Assembly (NCBI GenBank): GCA_018398575.1 | Contig: JAGTXZ010000006.1 | Span: forward strand, 1,054,001-1,118,000 | DNA length: 64,000 nucleotides | Direction: 5' to 3' | DNA from: Ampelomyces quisqualis | Taxonomy: Eukaryota; Ascomycota; Dothideomycetes; Pleosporales; Phaeosphaeriaceae | Part shown: piece after piece, positions 46,169 through 58,131 of the stretch | Layout: each line of letters opens with the position of its first letter | Numbering within the stretch: the stretch's first letter is position 1 | Made by a program: the position numbers and the translations under genes | Notes under the pieces: generated by a model | The model's input: only the letters and a program-made list of their open reading frames with translations | The model's database searches: none | What the model was told of the DNA's origin: nothing

Positions 46169-47866
46169 ATGGAATTCTCCGCGGAAGACGATGAGGCTAT
46201 GCGCCAGTACATGCCGTCGCAATTCGGCAAGAAAGATGGAGGCGTGGACGTTGAAGGACAAATCGCGCGCGCGAAACGGAAGGTTGTAGATGAGAGCAAG
46301 CAGGACAAGGGCGATGACGACGACAAGGACTCGGACGACGACAGCGATGAAGAAGACGAGTTCCCAGTTTCCCACGAAGTGATCATCAAGACACACGATC
46401 GCGCCATAACGACCATTGCGCTCGACGCCTCGGGCACGCGATTAATCACGGGAAGCAACGACTGCACGCTCAAGTTGCACGACCTCAGTGCTCTTACACC
46501 GAGTACGATTCGCGCGTTCAAGACGGTGGATCCGTTCGCTACCAAGTCCTCGGCCACGGCTGAGTCGCATTCGATACACCAGGTGCTGTTTGGTCCGCAC
46601 TCTGGAGGCCAGTTTCTATGCATCACTGCGACGCCGCAGGCGCGCATATTCAGCCGGGATGGCGACCAAATCGCGGAATTCGTCAAGGGAGACATGTATC
46701 TGAGAGACAAGCATAACACCAAGGGACACACGTCAGAGATTACGAGCGCGGCGTGGCATCCGACGAATCGCGATCGGTTCGTCACGGCGGGGACGGACAG
46801 TACGGTACGGATTTGGGATGTCAAAAAGAGGATGAAGCAGGAAGAGGTCATTGTGCACAAGTCGAGAGCAGCTGGGAGCGCGGGCATGACCAGATTGACG
46901 ACGATTGCATGGGGCGCTGCCGCTGAGGGGAACAGTAGCATGCTCGTCGCAGCAGCACTTGACGGTAGCCTTGTCATGTGGGGAGGAGAGGGACCGTATC
47001 ATCGACCTACAGCGGAGATTCGGGATGCGCACGTGAAAGACACATGGACGAGTGGGCTGGACATCAGTGCGGATGGCAGGCTGGTCATTACACGAGGTGG
47101 CGACGACACAATCAAATTGTGGGATACGAGGAAGTTCAAGATGCCGATCAACACAACATCACATCCGTCTACCTCATCGCAATATCCTACATCGAACATC
47201 AAGTTTGCGCCAAACTCCCAAAGTGTCATTACAGGGTCGGAGACTGGACACTTGCACATTCTCAACCCGGCGACGCTCCGTGCAGAGCTGGTAACGCCAG
47301 TAACTCCTGGCTCGCCACTTATAAGTGTGAACTGGCATCCAAAGTTGAACCAGATCTTCACTGGCTCTGCCAACGGTCAAACGACCATCCTCTTCAACCC
47401 CTCCTTGTCAACTGCTGGCGCCCTCACTATCCTCAGCAAAGCCCCCAAGAAGCGACACTTGGACGACGACCCCAATCTGACTGTCGACATGGACCCTCTA
47501 GGCATGGCAGGCGAAGGTCACGACACAGGCGGCAAGTCCGGAGGGCCTACACCCGGCTCCTTCGCGTCGCGCCACCCTACAGTCGGTCTCACAGCATCAG
47601 GTCGAAGTAGAGACCCAAGAAGACCACACATACCCGCCGTCACGCCATTTGCAAAGTCTACGCCAGACCAAAAATATGTCATGGAGCAGATAGACGGCAG
47701 CGACATGCGAGATGAAGATCCGCGAGAGGCGCTGCTCAAGTATGCGCCGAAACCAGGCGAAAAGAATGTGTTTACGGGTGCGTGGGATAAGACACAGCCA
47801 AAGGGGATATACAAGGACTATGATAGTGATGAGGATGAGAGAGAGAGTAAAAGGGTAAAGAAGTAG
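46169..47866 (+). CDS. WD40-repeat protein, WDR70 family
   Basis: Single-exon gene, about 565 aa from the ATG at 46169 (MEFSAEDDEAMRQYMPSQFG); an in-frame ATG 21 codons upstream is less likely because the MPSxFGK region is the conserved N-terminus. An acidic stretch (DDDDKDSDDDSDEEDEFPVS) is followed by seven or so WD repeats, e.g. LITGSNDCTLKLHDLS, FVTAGTDSTVRIWDVK and LVITRGGDDTIKLWDT. The repeat region then passes to a C-terminal tail with PFAKSTPDQKYVMEQIDGSD and REALLKYAPKPGEKN, which is specific to the WDR70 group as I know it. In animals and fission yeast WDR70 is tied to H2B ubiquitination and DNA-end resection; the role here is inferred by homology. Confidence 0.85.
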   Translation: MEFSAEDDEAMRQYMPSQFGKKDGGVDVEGQIARAKRKVVDESKQDKGDDDDKDSDDDSDEEDEFPVSHEVIIKTHDRAITTIALDASGTRLITGSNDCTLKLHDLSALTPSTIRAFKTVDPFATKSSATAESHSIHQVLFGPHSGGQFLCITATPQARIFSRDGDQIAEFVKGDMYLRDKHNTKGHTSEITSAAWHPTNRDRFVTAGTDSTVRIWDVKKRMKQEEVIVHKSRAAGSAGMTRLTTIAWGAAAEGNSSMLVAAALDGSLVMWGGEGPYHRPTAEIRDAHVKDTWTSGLDISADGRLVITRGGDDTIKLWDTRKFKMPINTTSHPSTSSQYPTSNIKFAPNSQSVITGSETGHLHILNPATLRAELVTPVTPGSPLISVNWHPKLNQIFTGSANGQTTILFNPSLSTAGALTILSKAPKKRHLDDDPNLTVDMDPLGMAGEGHDTGGKSGGPTPGSFASRHPTVGLTASGRSRDPRRPHIPAVTPFAKSTPDQKYVMEQIDGSDMRDEDPREALLKYAPKPGEKNVFTGAWDKTQPKGIYKDYDSDEDERESKRVKK

Positions 47867-48236
47867 GTCTTGACACATTGTTGCGTGGGCTGTGTAACAT
47901 TGGAGAAGGCATTTCAGGCGTTCAGTCAGGTAAAGCATATACCCATGCCATCTCAATTTTTTGAAGCTCTCCGTCATCGTGTAGATGTTCAATCTACTTT
48001 GTTCCCTTCATTCCAAGGCTGTCGTTGATCCGAGTTGTGCAAAGTCTTGGCACTCGCCCTCTTTTGCTTGTCGCAATCTCAAATTATAATCTTGCACGAC
48101 CGCGACGCGAAACCCGCATCCACCACGCACCAAACCAACCTTGCCCACCAACCCCCCAAACACCACCACCAACACTTCCCATTCCGACTCCCGTCTCTCC
48201 CCAATCTGCCACAACAACAAAAAAATCCAAAAAAAA
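47867..48236. other. Intergenic region upstream of RIM1
   Basis: 370 bp holding the WD40 gene terminator and the RIM1 promoter. The last 100 bases are C/A-rich and end in an A-run directly before the start codon, a good translation context. Confidence 0.45.
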
Positions 48237-48848
48237 ATGTCCGCCTTCCTCCGCCCCGCCGCCCGCGCATCCGCCGCACCCACCCTCACCCGCGCCTTCT
48301 CCTCCACCCGCGCCCCGCAGCTCGCGCGCATGACCGTCGTCGGCCGCCTCGGCACCGTCCCGGAAGAAGTGAGCATCAGCGGCGACCGGACGCTCGTGCG
48401 CTACATCATCGGCACCAACTACGGCAAAGGCGAGAAGCAGAAGACGAGCTGGTTCCGGGTCGCTAGTTTTGTCGAGGGGGCGCAGAGGGAGTTTTTGATG
48501 AGTGTGCCCAAGGGGTGAGTTTGGGTTTTGTTGCTTTGTGTGCCCGTGTGCCGTGTCACGTGTCGCATGGATGTGTGGAGGGGAGGAGGAAAAGAGGTTT
48601 TTTTTTTTTTGCTGACGGGATGCAATTAGGTCGTTGTTGTATGTTGAGGCTGATGCGAGGATGGAGCAGTTTGAGGACAAGGAGGGGAATCAGAGGTCGA
48701 ATTTGAGCTTGATTGCGAGTAGGTGTATATGTTGAGAGATGTGAGGGGGGGTGCTTGGAGCTAATCTGTTGTGGTAGGGAACTTTGATGTCTTGTCGCGC
48801 CCGCGCAACGAGGCTCGCGAGCTCAATGACGAGGGCTTGGTGGAGTAA
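48237..48848 (+). CDS. RIM1: Mitochondrial single-stranded DNA-binding protein Rim1
   Basis: OB-fold protein coating single-stranded mitochondrial DNA. Three exons, 48237-48514, 48630-48718 and 48778-48848, give 145 aa. The N-terminus MSAFLRPAARASAAPTLTRA is a typical presequence (no acidic residues, many Arg/Ala). The OB fold starts at MTVVGRLGTVPEEVSISGDR and continues with TSWFRVASFVEGAQREF, LLYVEADARMEQFEDKEGNQ and RSNLSLIA-RNFDVLSRPR across the two introns. The introns have donors GTGAGT and GTAGGT. The length and order match yeast Rim1 (135 aa). Confidence 0.93.
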
Positions 48849-49359
48849 TTCAGCGAGACTTCTTTCCATGGACGATTGGACTTGAATCCGGGCAGATGGC
48901 TACTCTGAGAAGCCGGAGAGGTGGTGGTAGAAAGGAGCATTGGGGGCTTGATGGGCGTTTCGATCCCTTCATGGTTCACGCGGCGCCGGAGGGGTTTTTT
49001 TCATCTTCGCCAAAGCCTCCTTTCGGGTTTCCGATGCTCATGTACAACAAGGTTAGCTTTTCATTTGTACGATCTCCGCTCTGAGAGATCCGGGATAGGA
49101 TTGGTCTTGTATGAATGATACCTTTTCCTTCAGATTCGAGCTTGATCGTGAAGACTAGTGACGAATACATGGTCGGGAATCAGCGCGATTCGACATGTTT
49201 GATGTACTATTTCTGCAACTTGGTCTGGTTTTCTGGCTGACATAAATACCTCTGGCGGTGGCGTTGCGGCGAAATCGCGAGACCTCCGAGGTCACGTCGG
49301 AACTTTTTGTACGTCGACATTCGACAGTCAGCCCTTCCACACACCACAACCCGCTCATC
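48849..49359. other. Intergenic region RIM1 to MTO1
   Basis: 511 bp between two co-directional genes, with the RIM1 3' end and MTO1 promoter. No supported gene. Confidence 0.45.
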
Positions 49360-51493
49360 ATGCAACGAGTCGTTCCCCGGCGAGCTCGACAGCTCTGGGG
49401 CCATGCGCCTCGCGTGCGGTCATTCAATCGCCGACGGAGGACCTTTGCGACTATCTCCGGCACTCCACCGTACGTATATTGATCACGCGTGAAAGTAGAG
49501 GCATGCCCAACATTCTCGCAGGCCATACGACGTCATCGTCATTGGTGGCGGCCACGCAGGCTGCGAAGCCTCGGCAGCAGCAGCCCGATCTGGCGCACGA
49601 ACAGCCCTCATAACGCCCAAGTACGACAACCTCGGCGTATGCTCCTGCAATCCGTCATTCGGCGGCATCGGCAAAGGCACCATGCTTCGCGAGATCGACG
49701 CACTGGACGGCCTGGTGGGAAGAATCGTAGACAAAGCTGGCACACAGTTCAGAGTGCTGAACAGGAAGAAGGGACCCGCGGTATGGGGACCAAGAGCGCA
49801 GATTGATCGCGCGCTGTATAGGAAGTACATGCGAGAAGAGATGCTGAGTTATGAGGGGCTGAGGGTGGTCGAGGGAAGTGTGGCGGATATCATCGTGGAT
49901 CAGACGCAAGAGGAGAGAGCGGAGGGGCGATATGGCAAGATTACAGGCGTCCGGTTGGAGAGTGGCGAGGTCATGGCCACGGGGAACGTGGTGATCACGA
50001 CGGGCACGTTCTTGGGTGGAGAGATACATATCGGCCTCGAGGCATATCCATCAGGACGCATGGGCGAAGCAGCGACGTTTGGACTGAGTAAGAGCTTGAG
50101 AGATGCAGGATTTACGTTGGGGAGATTGAAGACGGGTACACCGCCGCGGCTGGATGCGGACAGTATCAACTTTGGGGTTTTGGATGCTCAAGAGGGGGAT
50201 CAGCCGCCAATGCCATTCAGCTACTTGAACGAGAAAGTCCAGGTGGAGAAACAGTTACTAAACCATGAAACGCACACCAACGAAGCGACACACGATGTTA
50301 TAAGGAAGAATCTCGACAAATCGATACACATCCGCGAGACTGTCAAAGGACCACGGTATTGCCCCTCACTGGAATCGAAAGTCATACGCTTTGCGGACAA
50401 GACATCTCATATAATCTGGCTCGAGCCAGAAGGCTTTGACAATAATGTCATTTACCCCAATGGCATATCATGTACCGTGCCTGTGGATGTCCAGATGGAG
50501 ATGTTGAAGACAGTAAAGGGCCTGGAGAATGTCAACATGCTGCAACCGGGCTATGGTGTTGAATATGACTATGTCGACCCGCGACATCTTCGCTCAACGC
50601 TCGAAACTAAGAACATATCCGGCCTCTTTCTCGCTGGACAGATCAACGGCACAACTGGCTACGAAGAAGCAGCCGGCCAAGGCGTCATCGCCGGCATCAA
50701 CGCTGGTCTCAAATCTCAGGGCAAAGACCTCATGGTCCTCACCCGAGCAGATGGCTACATCGGCATAATGATCGACGACCTCATCACCAAAGGCGTCTCC
50801 GAACCCTATCGCATGTTTACCTCCCGCTCCGAATACCGCATGTCCGCCCGCGCCGACAACGCCGATAAACGCCTCACCGCCATGGGCCGCGCCGCCGGCG
50901 TCGTCCGCGACACTCGCTGGGCGATCTTCTCCCGCGAATCCACCGACATGGCTGAGCTCACGCGACTCCTTCACGAATACACGCTGGGCTCGTCAGATTG
51001 GAACAAGCACGGTTTCTCCGTCCGCAGCGACTCGACGAAACGCTCTGCATACGACCTCCTCCGCCTCCCAGCCACCACACCCGCCTCCCTAATTTCCCTC
51101 CTCCCAGCCATATCTAATTTCTCCCCGCGCGTGCACGACCGCGTCCACATCGAAGCCACTTACGCGCCCTACGTCGCGTACCAAACTGCCTCGCAAGCGC
51201 GCTGGCTGCGCGACGAGAACTTGAAGCTTCCGCACGACATTGACTATGAAAGTATCTTTGGGCTGAGCTTTGAAGAGAAGCGCGCGCTGGAGGTCGCGAG
51301 GCCCGAGAGCGTGGGTATGGCGAGGAGAGTGGAAGGGGTTACGCCCACGGGCGCGCTGAGGTTGTTGCAGTTTGTTAAGGGGGTGGGGAAGGGGGAGAGG
51401 GAAAGGAGGCTGAGGGAGGAGATTGAAGAGAGGAAGAGGAGGTATATGGGGCATGGGGTGGAGGGGTTAGGGGGCTGTAGAGTGAATGTGTGA
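49360..51493 (+). CDS. MTO1: Mitochondrial tRNA U34 modification enzyme Mto1 (GidA/MnmG)
   Basis: FAD-dependent partner of Mss1 that installs the 5-carboxymethylaminomethyl group on wobble uridine of mitochondrial tRNAs. Two exons, 49360-49469 and 49522-51493, give about 693 aa. The first exon encodes an Arg-rich presequence ([20 protein letters not shown]). The second begins with the dinucleotide-binding fold [16 protein letters not shown], then the signature [20 protein letters not shown]. Other family motifs are [69 protein letters not shown] and [17 protein letters not shown]. Upstream of the C-terminus the third base becomes strongly C-rich and then G-rich, without change of frame. Confidence 0.96.
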
Positions 51494-52866
51494 AGGAGAT
51501 GATATGTAGGACCAAACATGTTTCGATGGAGAGGCTGCCCGGGCGATTGAGCACGACGAATCAACTTTAGCTCCCCAAGCGATTGATCAAAACCTACCCG
51601 AGTTCTCACTGCACTGCAATTTTTAGGGCTAAGGAGATATCCAGGTGCTTACTACCCTCGGCACTCGAGCTAACGTGAATAAACGTTCCATAAAAGAGTG
51701 ACACACGCAATGGTCTTTGACTTTGGGGCAGGAAACGCATCATCTCCCAGTTACAGAGTGTAGGAAAGCTAACGTGAAAAACAGGGCTCATCAATCATGT
51801 TCACTCGTTAACTATGCCATCAGGCCTTTTATCACTGTCAGCCCTGTCATTTTGCCGCCTCTCGGTCAATACTCGATGTGTTCGCCTGAACAGACCCACC
51901 TTCCTGTTGCTATCAACTCAAGACATTACTCTAGCTTCAACTGGCCAAGATGGCTGTTGGCACTCATGCGTGGGATGGGTATCTGAACGTATGAGGCACT
52001 ACCATCATTACCGTGGACAAATCAGCCCTTGTTCATCTTGGTAGCAAACGCGCAATTCAAACCAACATGCCGGAGCAACAGGGCAGAAAGAAAAAAGCAC
52101 AAGAGAGATGGGAAATCAAAGGAAAACTGGAGCGCTTGCTTTCCCTGCCTTGTTAGCCTACGCTACACTGTAGTGTTTACCTCCAGTTGTGTCCAGTGCC
52201 GCAAGCGCTTTGGTCAAGATGTTAAAGTGGTGTGTGTACTTTCTGAAGAGATTCCTTAACGTCTGACTTTTGCCTGTGTGTGGTTGACAAGAGGCTGGTA
52301 GGTAGGGTCTTGAGACGTCGAAAAGCTGGGTGACATGTTCTGCCCAATTCGCATCCATCTCAAGGCTCTGTAATGCGCGAAAAGCGCCTTATTTGCAGAA
52401 ATGTGCTCCTCGTGTATGGGAAAGATCCATGCCACCGCTATGCACTGCACTCTTTAGTGTCATGCGGCTGCGATGAGCACGGTGGCGAACAAGTAGGTGC
52501 ATGGTGTTAGTATCCACAGATATCTTGATCGGAAGATTGTACTTTGATTTTAGGACAAAGGGATTTTCTGTAACTTCTGCGACCAGAAGTATTAGCACCG
52601 CTTTTGTCAGCACGATGTGGCAGTGTGTTTTTCCCCGACCATTGCAATGCTGACCTCATTTCAGTTCCGACTTCTTGCCACAGCGACCAGTTCCGCTCTT
52701 GCCTTGCGGCAAACATGAATATTGTGAAGAACTGCAGGAGCCACTGACGTTGGGTAACGACGCAAAACACCCCTCAGCAAGGACATGGACCCCAACACTT
52801 CCTCCCTACACACAGATTCAATCACTATCTATACTCGTTACGTGCGCTTTGCAAAATTCACTTGCC
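51494..52866. other. Intergenic region without supported gene
   Basis: About 1.4 kb. Several open frames of 60-90 codons are present on both strands, none recognisable. I see no RNA gene, repeat or transposon end. Confidence 0.45.
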
Positions 52867-52971
52867 ATGGATCAAGCACACAGTACTTCCACTAGAGACC
52901 ACTCCGAGGACAGATACTTCGCCATCGCCTCAGATGAGATGGAAGGCGAATAGGAATCGGCCTCAGAATCC

Positions 52972-53659
52972 ATGAGTCCAGATCCTCCAATCTCTCCTAC
53001 GATCGAGATCGAGATCAAAAAGCTCTCGTCCAAAGAAGTCAAAGAACGCAAAGACAGCGCGTAAGGTCCCTCATACCTCTCCTGATAAAGTACTCACTTG
53101 CTACCGCCGCAGACAGCGCCGAAAGTCATCTCTATCGGCCCACACCGCCACCCTCCCGCAAGCTTCTCTCCAACAGATTCGAGAATCTTCAATTGAGCAG
53201 CACTCTCACCCTCTGCGCCGTCGTCCTTACCCGGGCATACACGATCCTCTCGCCCCGTTGCCCTCGCCGACTGTTCGTGTACAGAACCCAGTCCAGGAGC
53301 CAAATTGGCCTGGCACGACGTTCACACAAGTAGTTCCGCAAAACTGCCATCTGGCTTCGGAGACATGGGATGAGATTGAGATGTGGACGTGCGGTCATGC
53401 AGAGTGTGCGGTGAAGAACGAAAAGGACGCGAAGAAGTGCGCTTCTTGTGGCAGAGATTTGCCAGAGGGAATTTTCGAGACGGTGCTTGAGACTCGGGAT
53501 CGCAAGAAAAGGGTTTTGGAGGTCCCTGAAGGACTGGCTTTGAGGGATATGGGAGATGGAAGACTAGCTTTAAAGCAGCATATAGTGGACCAGGAAGATA
53601 GGCCTGTGGGAGACGCGCCTGGTGGAGGGAAGTGGATTCCGAAGAGGAAGTATACATAG
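52972..53659 (+). CDS. Small zinc-finger protein, RanBP2-like
   Basis: Two exons, 52972-53060 and 53113-53659, give about 211 aa starting MSPDPPISPTIEIEIKKL. The same frame is open upstream to an ATG at 52867 but is broken by TAG at 52951-52953, so either the start is 52972 or the N-terminus has been lost by a nonsense change. The intron (GTAAGG donor, CGCAG acceptor) joins the two halves in phase. The recognisable element is a Cys-rich finger, MWTCGHAECAVKNEKDAKKC and ASCGRDLPEGIF, with four cysteines and a following conserved-looking helix. The C-terminus is basic (WIPKRKYT). The function is unknown. Confidence 0.65.
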
Positions 53660-53791
53660 CGTCACAACTAAATGCGCTATAGAGACTTTGTTTGGGAATG
53701 GGCAGATGATTCTACGTCAATTACTTGTTTTTATAGTGCCATTAATATCGACAAGAAAATTTACTTGTTCCCATGCTACTACTCATACACG

Positions 53792-56700
53792 TCACCACGA
53801 CCCAACCCACCACGCCAACCCACCAAGTCCCACCGTAACCCCAATATGCCACGCGACCCCCCACGCCATGGCAAACAAAAACTTGGGACTAAACACGGTC
53901 CAGATAAACAAATGCTGTCTGAGCGCCGTACAAGCCACCATGACCGACAGAAGCATCACCCCCGTCCAAAACGTCAGTAGCGCCAAATGTTCCGTCCACG
54001 CCCTCTTCCCCATCCGATCACGTCTGCTCTTCACCTCCTTGCTCGCCATCTCGTTTAAATAATCATGTTCCTGCGCGATCCAGTCCGCTTTATGCAGTTC
54101 AGCGGTGTCGACGTAGCGTAGGGTTTTGCCGTGGGAGCCGAGCAAGAGGATGCCTGCTAGGGACCAGTATACGGGGCCGGCCCAGTTGGAGAGAAACACG
54201 AGGAGGCTGACGGCGGGGACGGTGTAGGCTGATATGCCGTTGTAGGAGTTGGATAGGTCGATGGAGGAGATGGAGTTGCTGTTGCCGAGGGCGAAGAAGG
54301 AGGTTTGGGAGAGGAGGAGGGTTGTTAGGGTTATGGCGGTGGGGGAGAGGTTGATGAGGGCTGCGAAGAGAGAGGTTAGACGGGATATGGCAGGAGTAGG
54401 GTTGACTTACTGAGGAAGAAGAATTGGAGGCGGAAAAGGAGGTAGAGTGGGATATTGTGAGCTTTTGTTTGTGTGAGGAGGAATAGTGTGGCCAGGTCGA
54501 AGAGAGCGACTGCGCAGTCTATGTTCTCTGGTCAGCCATGCACTGTGCAGTTTCGTGTCGTGTTGTAAATTACCGCCGTTTCCGGATCGTCCCCTTTTGG
54601 TTTGCCTTTTACTCCTTTGCCATTCGGCGAGAGCAATCCAGCCTCCACTCAACGTAAGACCTCCGAACACCATCTGCGCCAGACCAACGAGATTCAAGTC
54701 TTCTAACGAGTCCATCATGTGTCCGGCTATGTCGCGTGTAAGCTCCGGTGCATCCTTGGCTGTAAATGCGAGTTTGAAAGCAAAAGCTGTTGCACTCAAA
54801 GGCAAGACAGCAATCGTTCCCATCATGCGGTTCATGTCCGTTGATTCGATGTCCAGTCCCTTCACTTTCTCCTCCGTGTCATATGCAGCGAGCGACCGGG
54901 CGACATGTCGCGCTAGACGAAGTGTGACGTCGATGTATGTTACTGCGATCAGAGTCCACAGAACAAAGCTATTGCCGTGGAAGATACCGCTGTTGACAAT
55001 GTCATCAGCTCCAGCATACTTTTGACCGGTCTGATTCCATCGCCTTATGATCCTGTGCAGCACCAACGTCATTACGGCTGGATGAAATATCCATCGCGCA
55101 GACCACTCCTTGCGCATGCTGGTGATGAAGATAACGAAGAACCAGCCTGATGTTGCCCAATACCAGAAGTTGTGCTCTTCCTCGACGTAGGAAGAGGCGA
55201 ACATGAGCACACCGTAGAGGACTATTGTCATGGCATAGGAGACGCCTGATGAAGACATGGGAAAGAGTGTAGGCAGCGTGAAGAAGCTTAAACCGCAGAC
55301 GAGCGCTGCAAGAGCACTGCCGATGAACAAGCGAGATATATCATAGTTGGATGCGGATCCGGACATAGTCTCTTGGGCTTCGCGCATGAACTGGAAGATG
55401 TGAGGAATTTGTCTAGGCGATCACAACGGAAACAAGAAGACCTTCTTACCTTGTACAGACTTTCCACGAGCTTCGCATCATCACCCGTGTTCGTCACGGC
55501 TGTTTTCCACTTGCATGCAAGCGACTGACCCTCCGTCAGATGCTAAACATGTATCAGCAGAATACTCCAGTAAGTTCCATCTCTACAACTTACTGCAGAC
55601 CCAGAACATTCGAAGCCCAACTCCTTGGCCCCTGAGACATGTTCGTCAAATCCCAAGCCCGTGTACTTTGCCTCCACAATCTTCTTCATCTGCCTCGCAT
55701 TGCGGTACAAAAGCTGGACGCGATCGGTACCTGATGATATCAGCCCCATCTCTTCAACATCTTTCATCGCCCCTTACTCTTGTCCCAGAAGCCGAGAAAC
55801 TCTTCCAAAAAGACACCGAGATTATTCTGCGGTACAGGAAAACCGAGTAAACCAGCAAGTGTCGGCGCAATATCGCTCTGCTCGACCATGCTGTAGTACT
55901 CGAACTCGCCCTCGGACTTTGGCTTGATTGGACTAGTTCTTTTCGATTGGCTAGTGACTTTCCTTAGTTTTGGACTCATGAAGACCAGCGCGGGAGAAGT
56001 TTCGCCAGGAGACGATCCGCCGTGATTACCGCCGTCATTCATGCCGTGGTCGCCGCACACGACGAACAAAGTGTTAGCGAGGTGGTCCTCGTTTTCGATG
56101 GCGTTGTAGATGGTGCGCACCATCTCGTCCATCTCCTTTTGCTTGGGTATCATGTTGGGACTACTTTTGGTTAGCATCTCTCACGAGAATTCAGTATCGT
56201 GACCTACCTCTTCGGACCAGCCTTGTGCCCGATATGATCCAACCCGAGGTAGTGCAAGATCATCGCATTCCAATCACCGTTGAGCAGTTCTCCAGGAATA
56301 TGTCTGGTCACATTGTTGTCCACTTCTGTAAAATCCTGCACGAAGGGTACCAGAAAAGTCAACAATCCATTTTCTCCTATATACACGAGAGCGAAGCGCA
56401 CTGACCGAAACAAAGAAACTGCTCGTCCCGTCTGCTCTCTCGAAGAAGTCGGGGAATAGCTTCAACCATGTGTCGTCGCCGTACATGACCAGTTTGCCTT
56501 TGCCGGTGTCGAAGTCCTTGTTTTTGATCTGCGCGAGCCATGTATCTGTCGTGCCTAGCGTGGAGGTCATGTCTGACTCGGCGAAGTTCAGGATAACATC
56601 GACAAAGGAAGGGATAGAGCCCGTTGTAATCGCTTTTACGCGAGGCATCGTGATGGTAGGGGATGTAGCGTGAGCTGTGAAGGGAAGCGCGGTGCCGTCT

Positions 56701-57026
56701 CGTATCAGACTGCATGGTCATTAGCATATTGAGCATCCTTTCCTTGGACACAGATAACTGCACCTCTGCACAAAGCTCATCCCGCTTGCCTCACCGAACA
56801 TGAAGTCGCTCCTCAGCGCATCCACGACCATAAAGACCAGCTTATCGAAGGGTGCGGCAGGTGGCTCCTGCAATCCTTCTCCCACGACATTGTTCAATCC
56901 TAGCTCTTCATACTTCGCCAGACCTGGCATGAACGGCTTATACGGAAAGAAGCCCGTCGCGAAAACCAGAATCGCGACTGGAATCAACAGATTCGCAAGC
57001 GTAAGAAGAAGTGTTCGCGATGCCAT
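53792..57026 (-). CDS. LAS21: GPI ethanolamine phosphate transferase 2 (Las21/Gpi7)
   Basis: Adds ethanolamine phosphate to the second mannose of GPI anchors in the endoplasmic reticulum. Nine exons are inferred: 57026-56764, 56709-56406, 56335-56208, 56160-55778, 55730-55594, 55542-55450, 55390-54574, 54518-54411 and 54360-53792; all phases close to give 933 aa. A signal anchor (TLLLTLANLLIPVAILVFAT) leads into the luminal alkaline-phosphatase-like domain: LVFMVVDALRSDFMF with the metal Asp, ATSPTITMPRVKAITTG with the catalytic Thr, LGLDHIGHKAG and VCGDHGMNDGGNHGG. The C-terminal half has many membrane helices with SYVEEEHNFWYW and FFALGNSNSISSIDLSN, conserved in this enzyme class. The apparent frame break near 55767 is explained by a 47-base intron (55777-55731, GTAAGG, branch CTGAT, CAG). 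Confidence 0.94.
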
Positions 57027-57491
57027 TGTAGCTTCGGGACATGTGAAGTAGTCCAATTGATCAAATTACGACGGATGACGAGACGAAAAGGAGCAACATT
57101 TGAATAGAAGAAAGCATCAATCCATCATGGTGTTTCGTCATATCGCGAACGTCTCCCGAATCCAGGGTCCAAGCTCTATTCCCAATCCGCACCTAGCCGC
57201 GAACGCCAAAAGAGCCAATGACATCACCAGCTCGACCTCGCTCGTCGGATCCGAGGGATACCTGTCGTCAGGTGAGCGCAATTGAACGACTCCATGTCTC
57301 GAACGCTATTCACAACAGTCAAACTCACGGAGCCGCACGTTTCTCCCTATCAAACCCCACCATCCATCTTCCGCTGCAGTCGCGTTGCGTCCACAAGCAG
57401 CAGACGACAAAAGCGCAAGCCAGCAATTCATCAACCAGATATCGAACAACAACTGACGTCCTACCTCCAACACCAATCCCGCTACCCGGAA
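57027..57491. promoter_or_regulatory. Shared divergent promoter region LAS21/FUN14
   Basis: 465 bp between head-to-head start codons. The FUN14 frame is open upstream to about 57282 with in-frame ATGs, so a longer N-terminus cannot be excluded. Confidence 0.45.
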
Positions 57492-58099
57492 ATGTCTTTC
57501 TTTCTCCCCGGCCTCCGCAGAGGCCTCATGGCTAGCACCCCGCTCATCCTATCTACGCCATTCCTCATATCACAGTACCGGAACTACCAACCTATCCGCT
57601 GCGACTCCGCAGATCCCCTGACCAAAATCACAAATGACCTGACGCGCAACTACGCGTCTGAAGCGCGGACGCCCATTATAACCGAGTCCGGGGCTGCGAA
57701 TCCACGCGCGATCCGGCAGGTCAGCATGGGGTCGATTCTGGGTGTGTTTTGCGGGCTGGGGATCAGTGTGTTTAGCAAGCCGTTGGCGATATTGATTGGA
57801 TTGGGGATTTTCGTGCTGCAGGTATGTCTTTGCATGATCTGGATGGACGTGGAACTGGAAAAAAGAAAAAGTGGTTTATGGTTGTCTATATATGCTGGTT
57901 GACAAGGTTCTGTGGAAGTGAAGACGCGCTAACAATGAATGACTAGGCTATCGAGTCCCGAGGGATTCACGTCATACCGTATTCCTTCCTGCAGCGCCGG
58001 TTCAAGCAGACTAATGTCAAGTCTTTAGTGCGGGACAACGTTGCGTTCAAGCTTTCGTTTGGCTTGACGTTCGCTCTCGCGGCTTTTGCGGAGTTCTAG
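57492..58099 (+). CDS. FUN14-domain mitochondrial membrane protein
   Basis: Two exons, 57492-57821 and 57947-58099, give 160 aa from MSFFLPGLRRGLMASTPLIL. The FUN14 domain lies in the C-terminal 90 residues: QVSMGSILGVFCGLGISVFS, KPLAILIGLGIFVLQ, then after the intron AIESRGIHVIPYSFLQRRFK and the last helix FKLSFGLTFALAAFAEF. Three hydrophobic segments are visible. In animals FUNDC1 is an outer-membrane mitophagy receptor; I see no clear LC3-interacting motif here, and the fungal role is not established. In-frame ATGs at 57282 and 57294 would add up to 70 residues. The stop is 32 bases from the stop of the convergent karyopherin gene. Confidence 0.85.
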
Positions 58100-58131
58100 A
58101 GAGGGGCAGTGGGCGAATCGAGATACATGCC

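Noticed and set aside
46159..46977. A 272-codon minus-strand open frame opposite the WD40 gene
   Set aside because: Serine-run and mirrored codon composition of the true plus-strand gene; no recognisable domain.
55760..55790. Apparent frameshift in the LAS21 coding region
   Set aside because: A 47-base intron with GTAAGG donor, CTGAT branch and CAG acceptor joins the frames in phase, so no mutation is needed.
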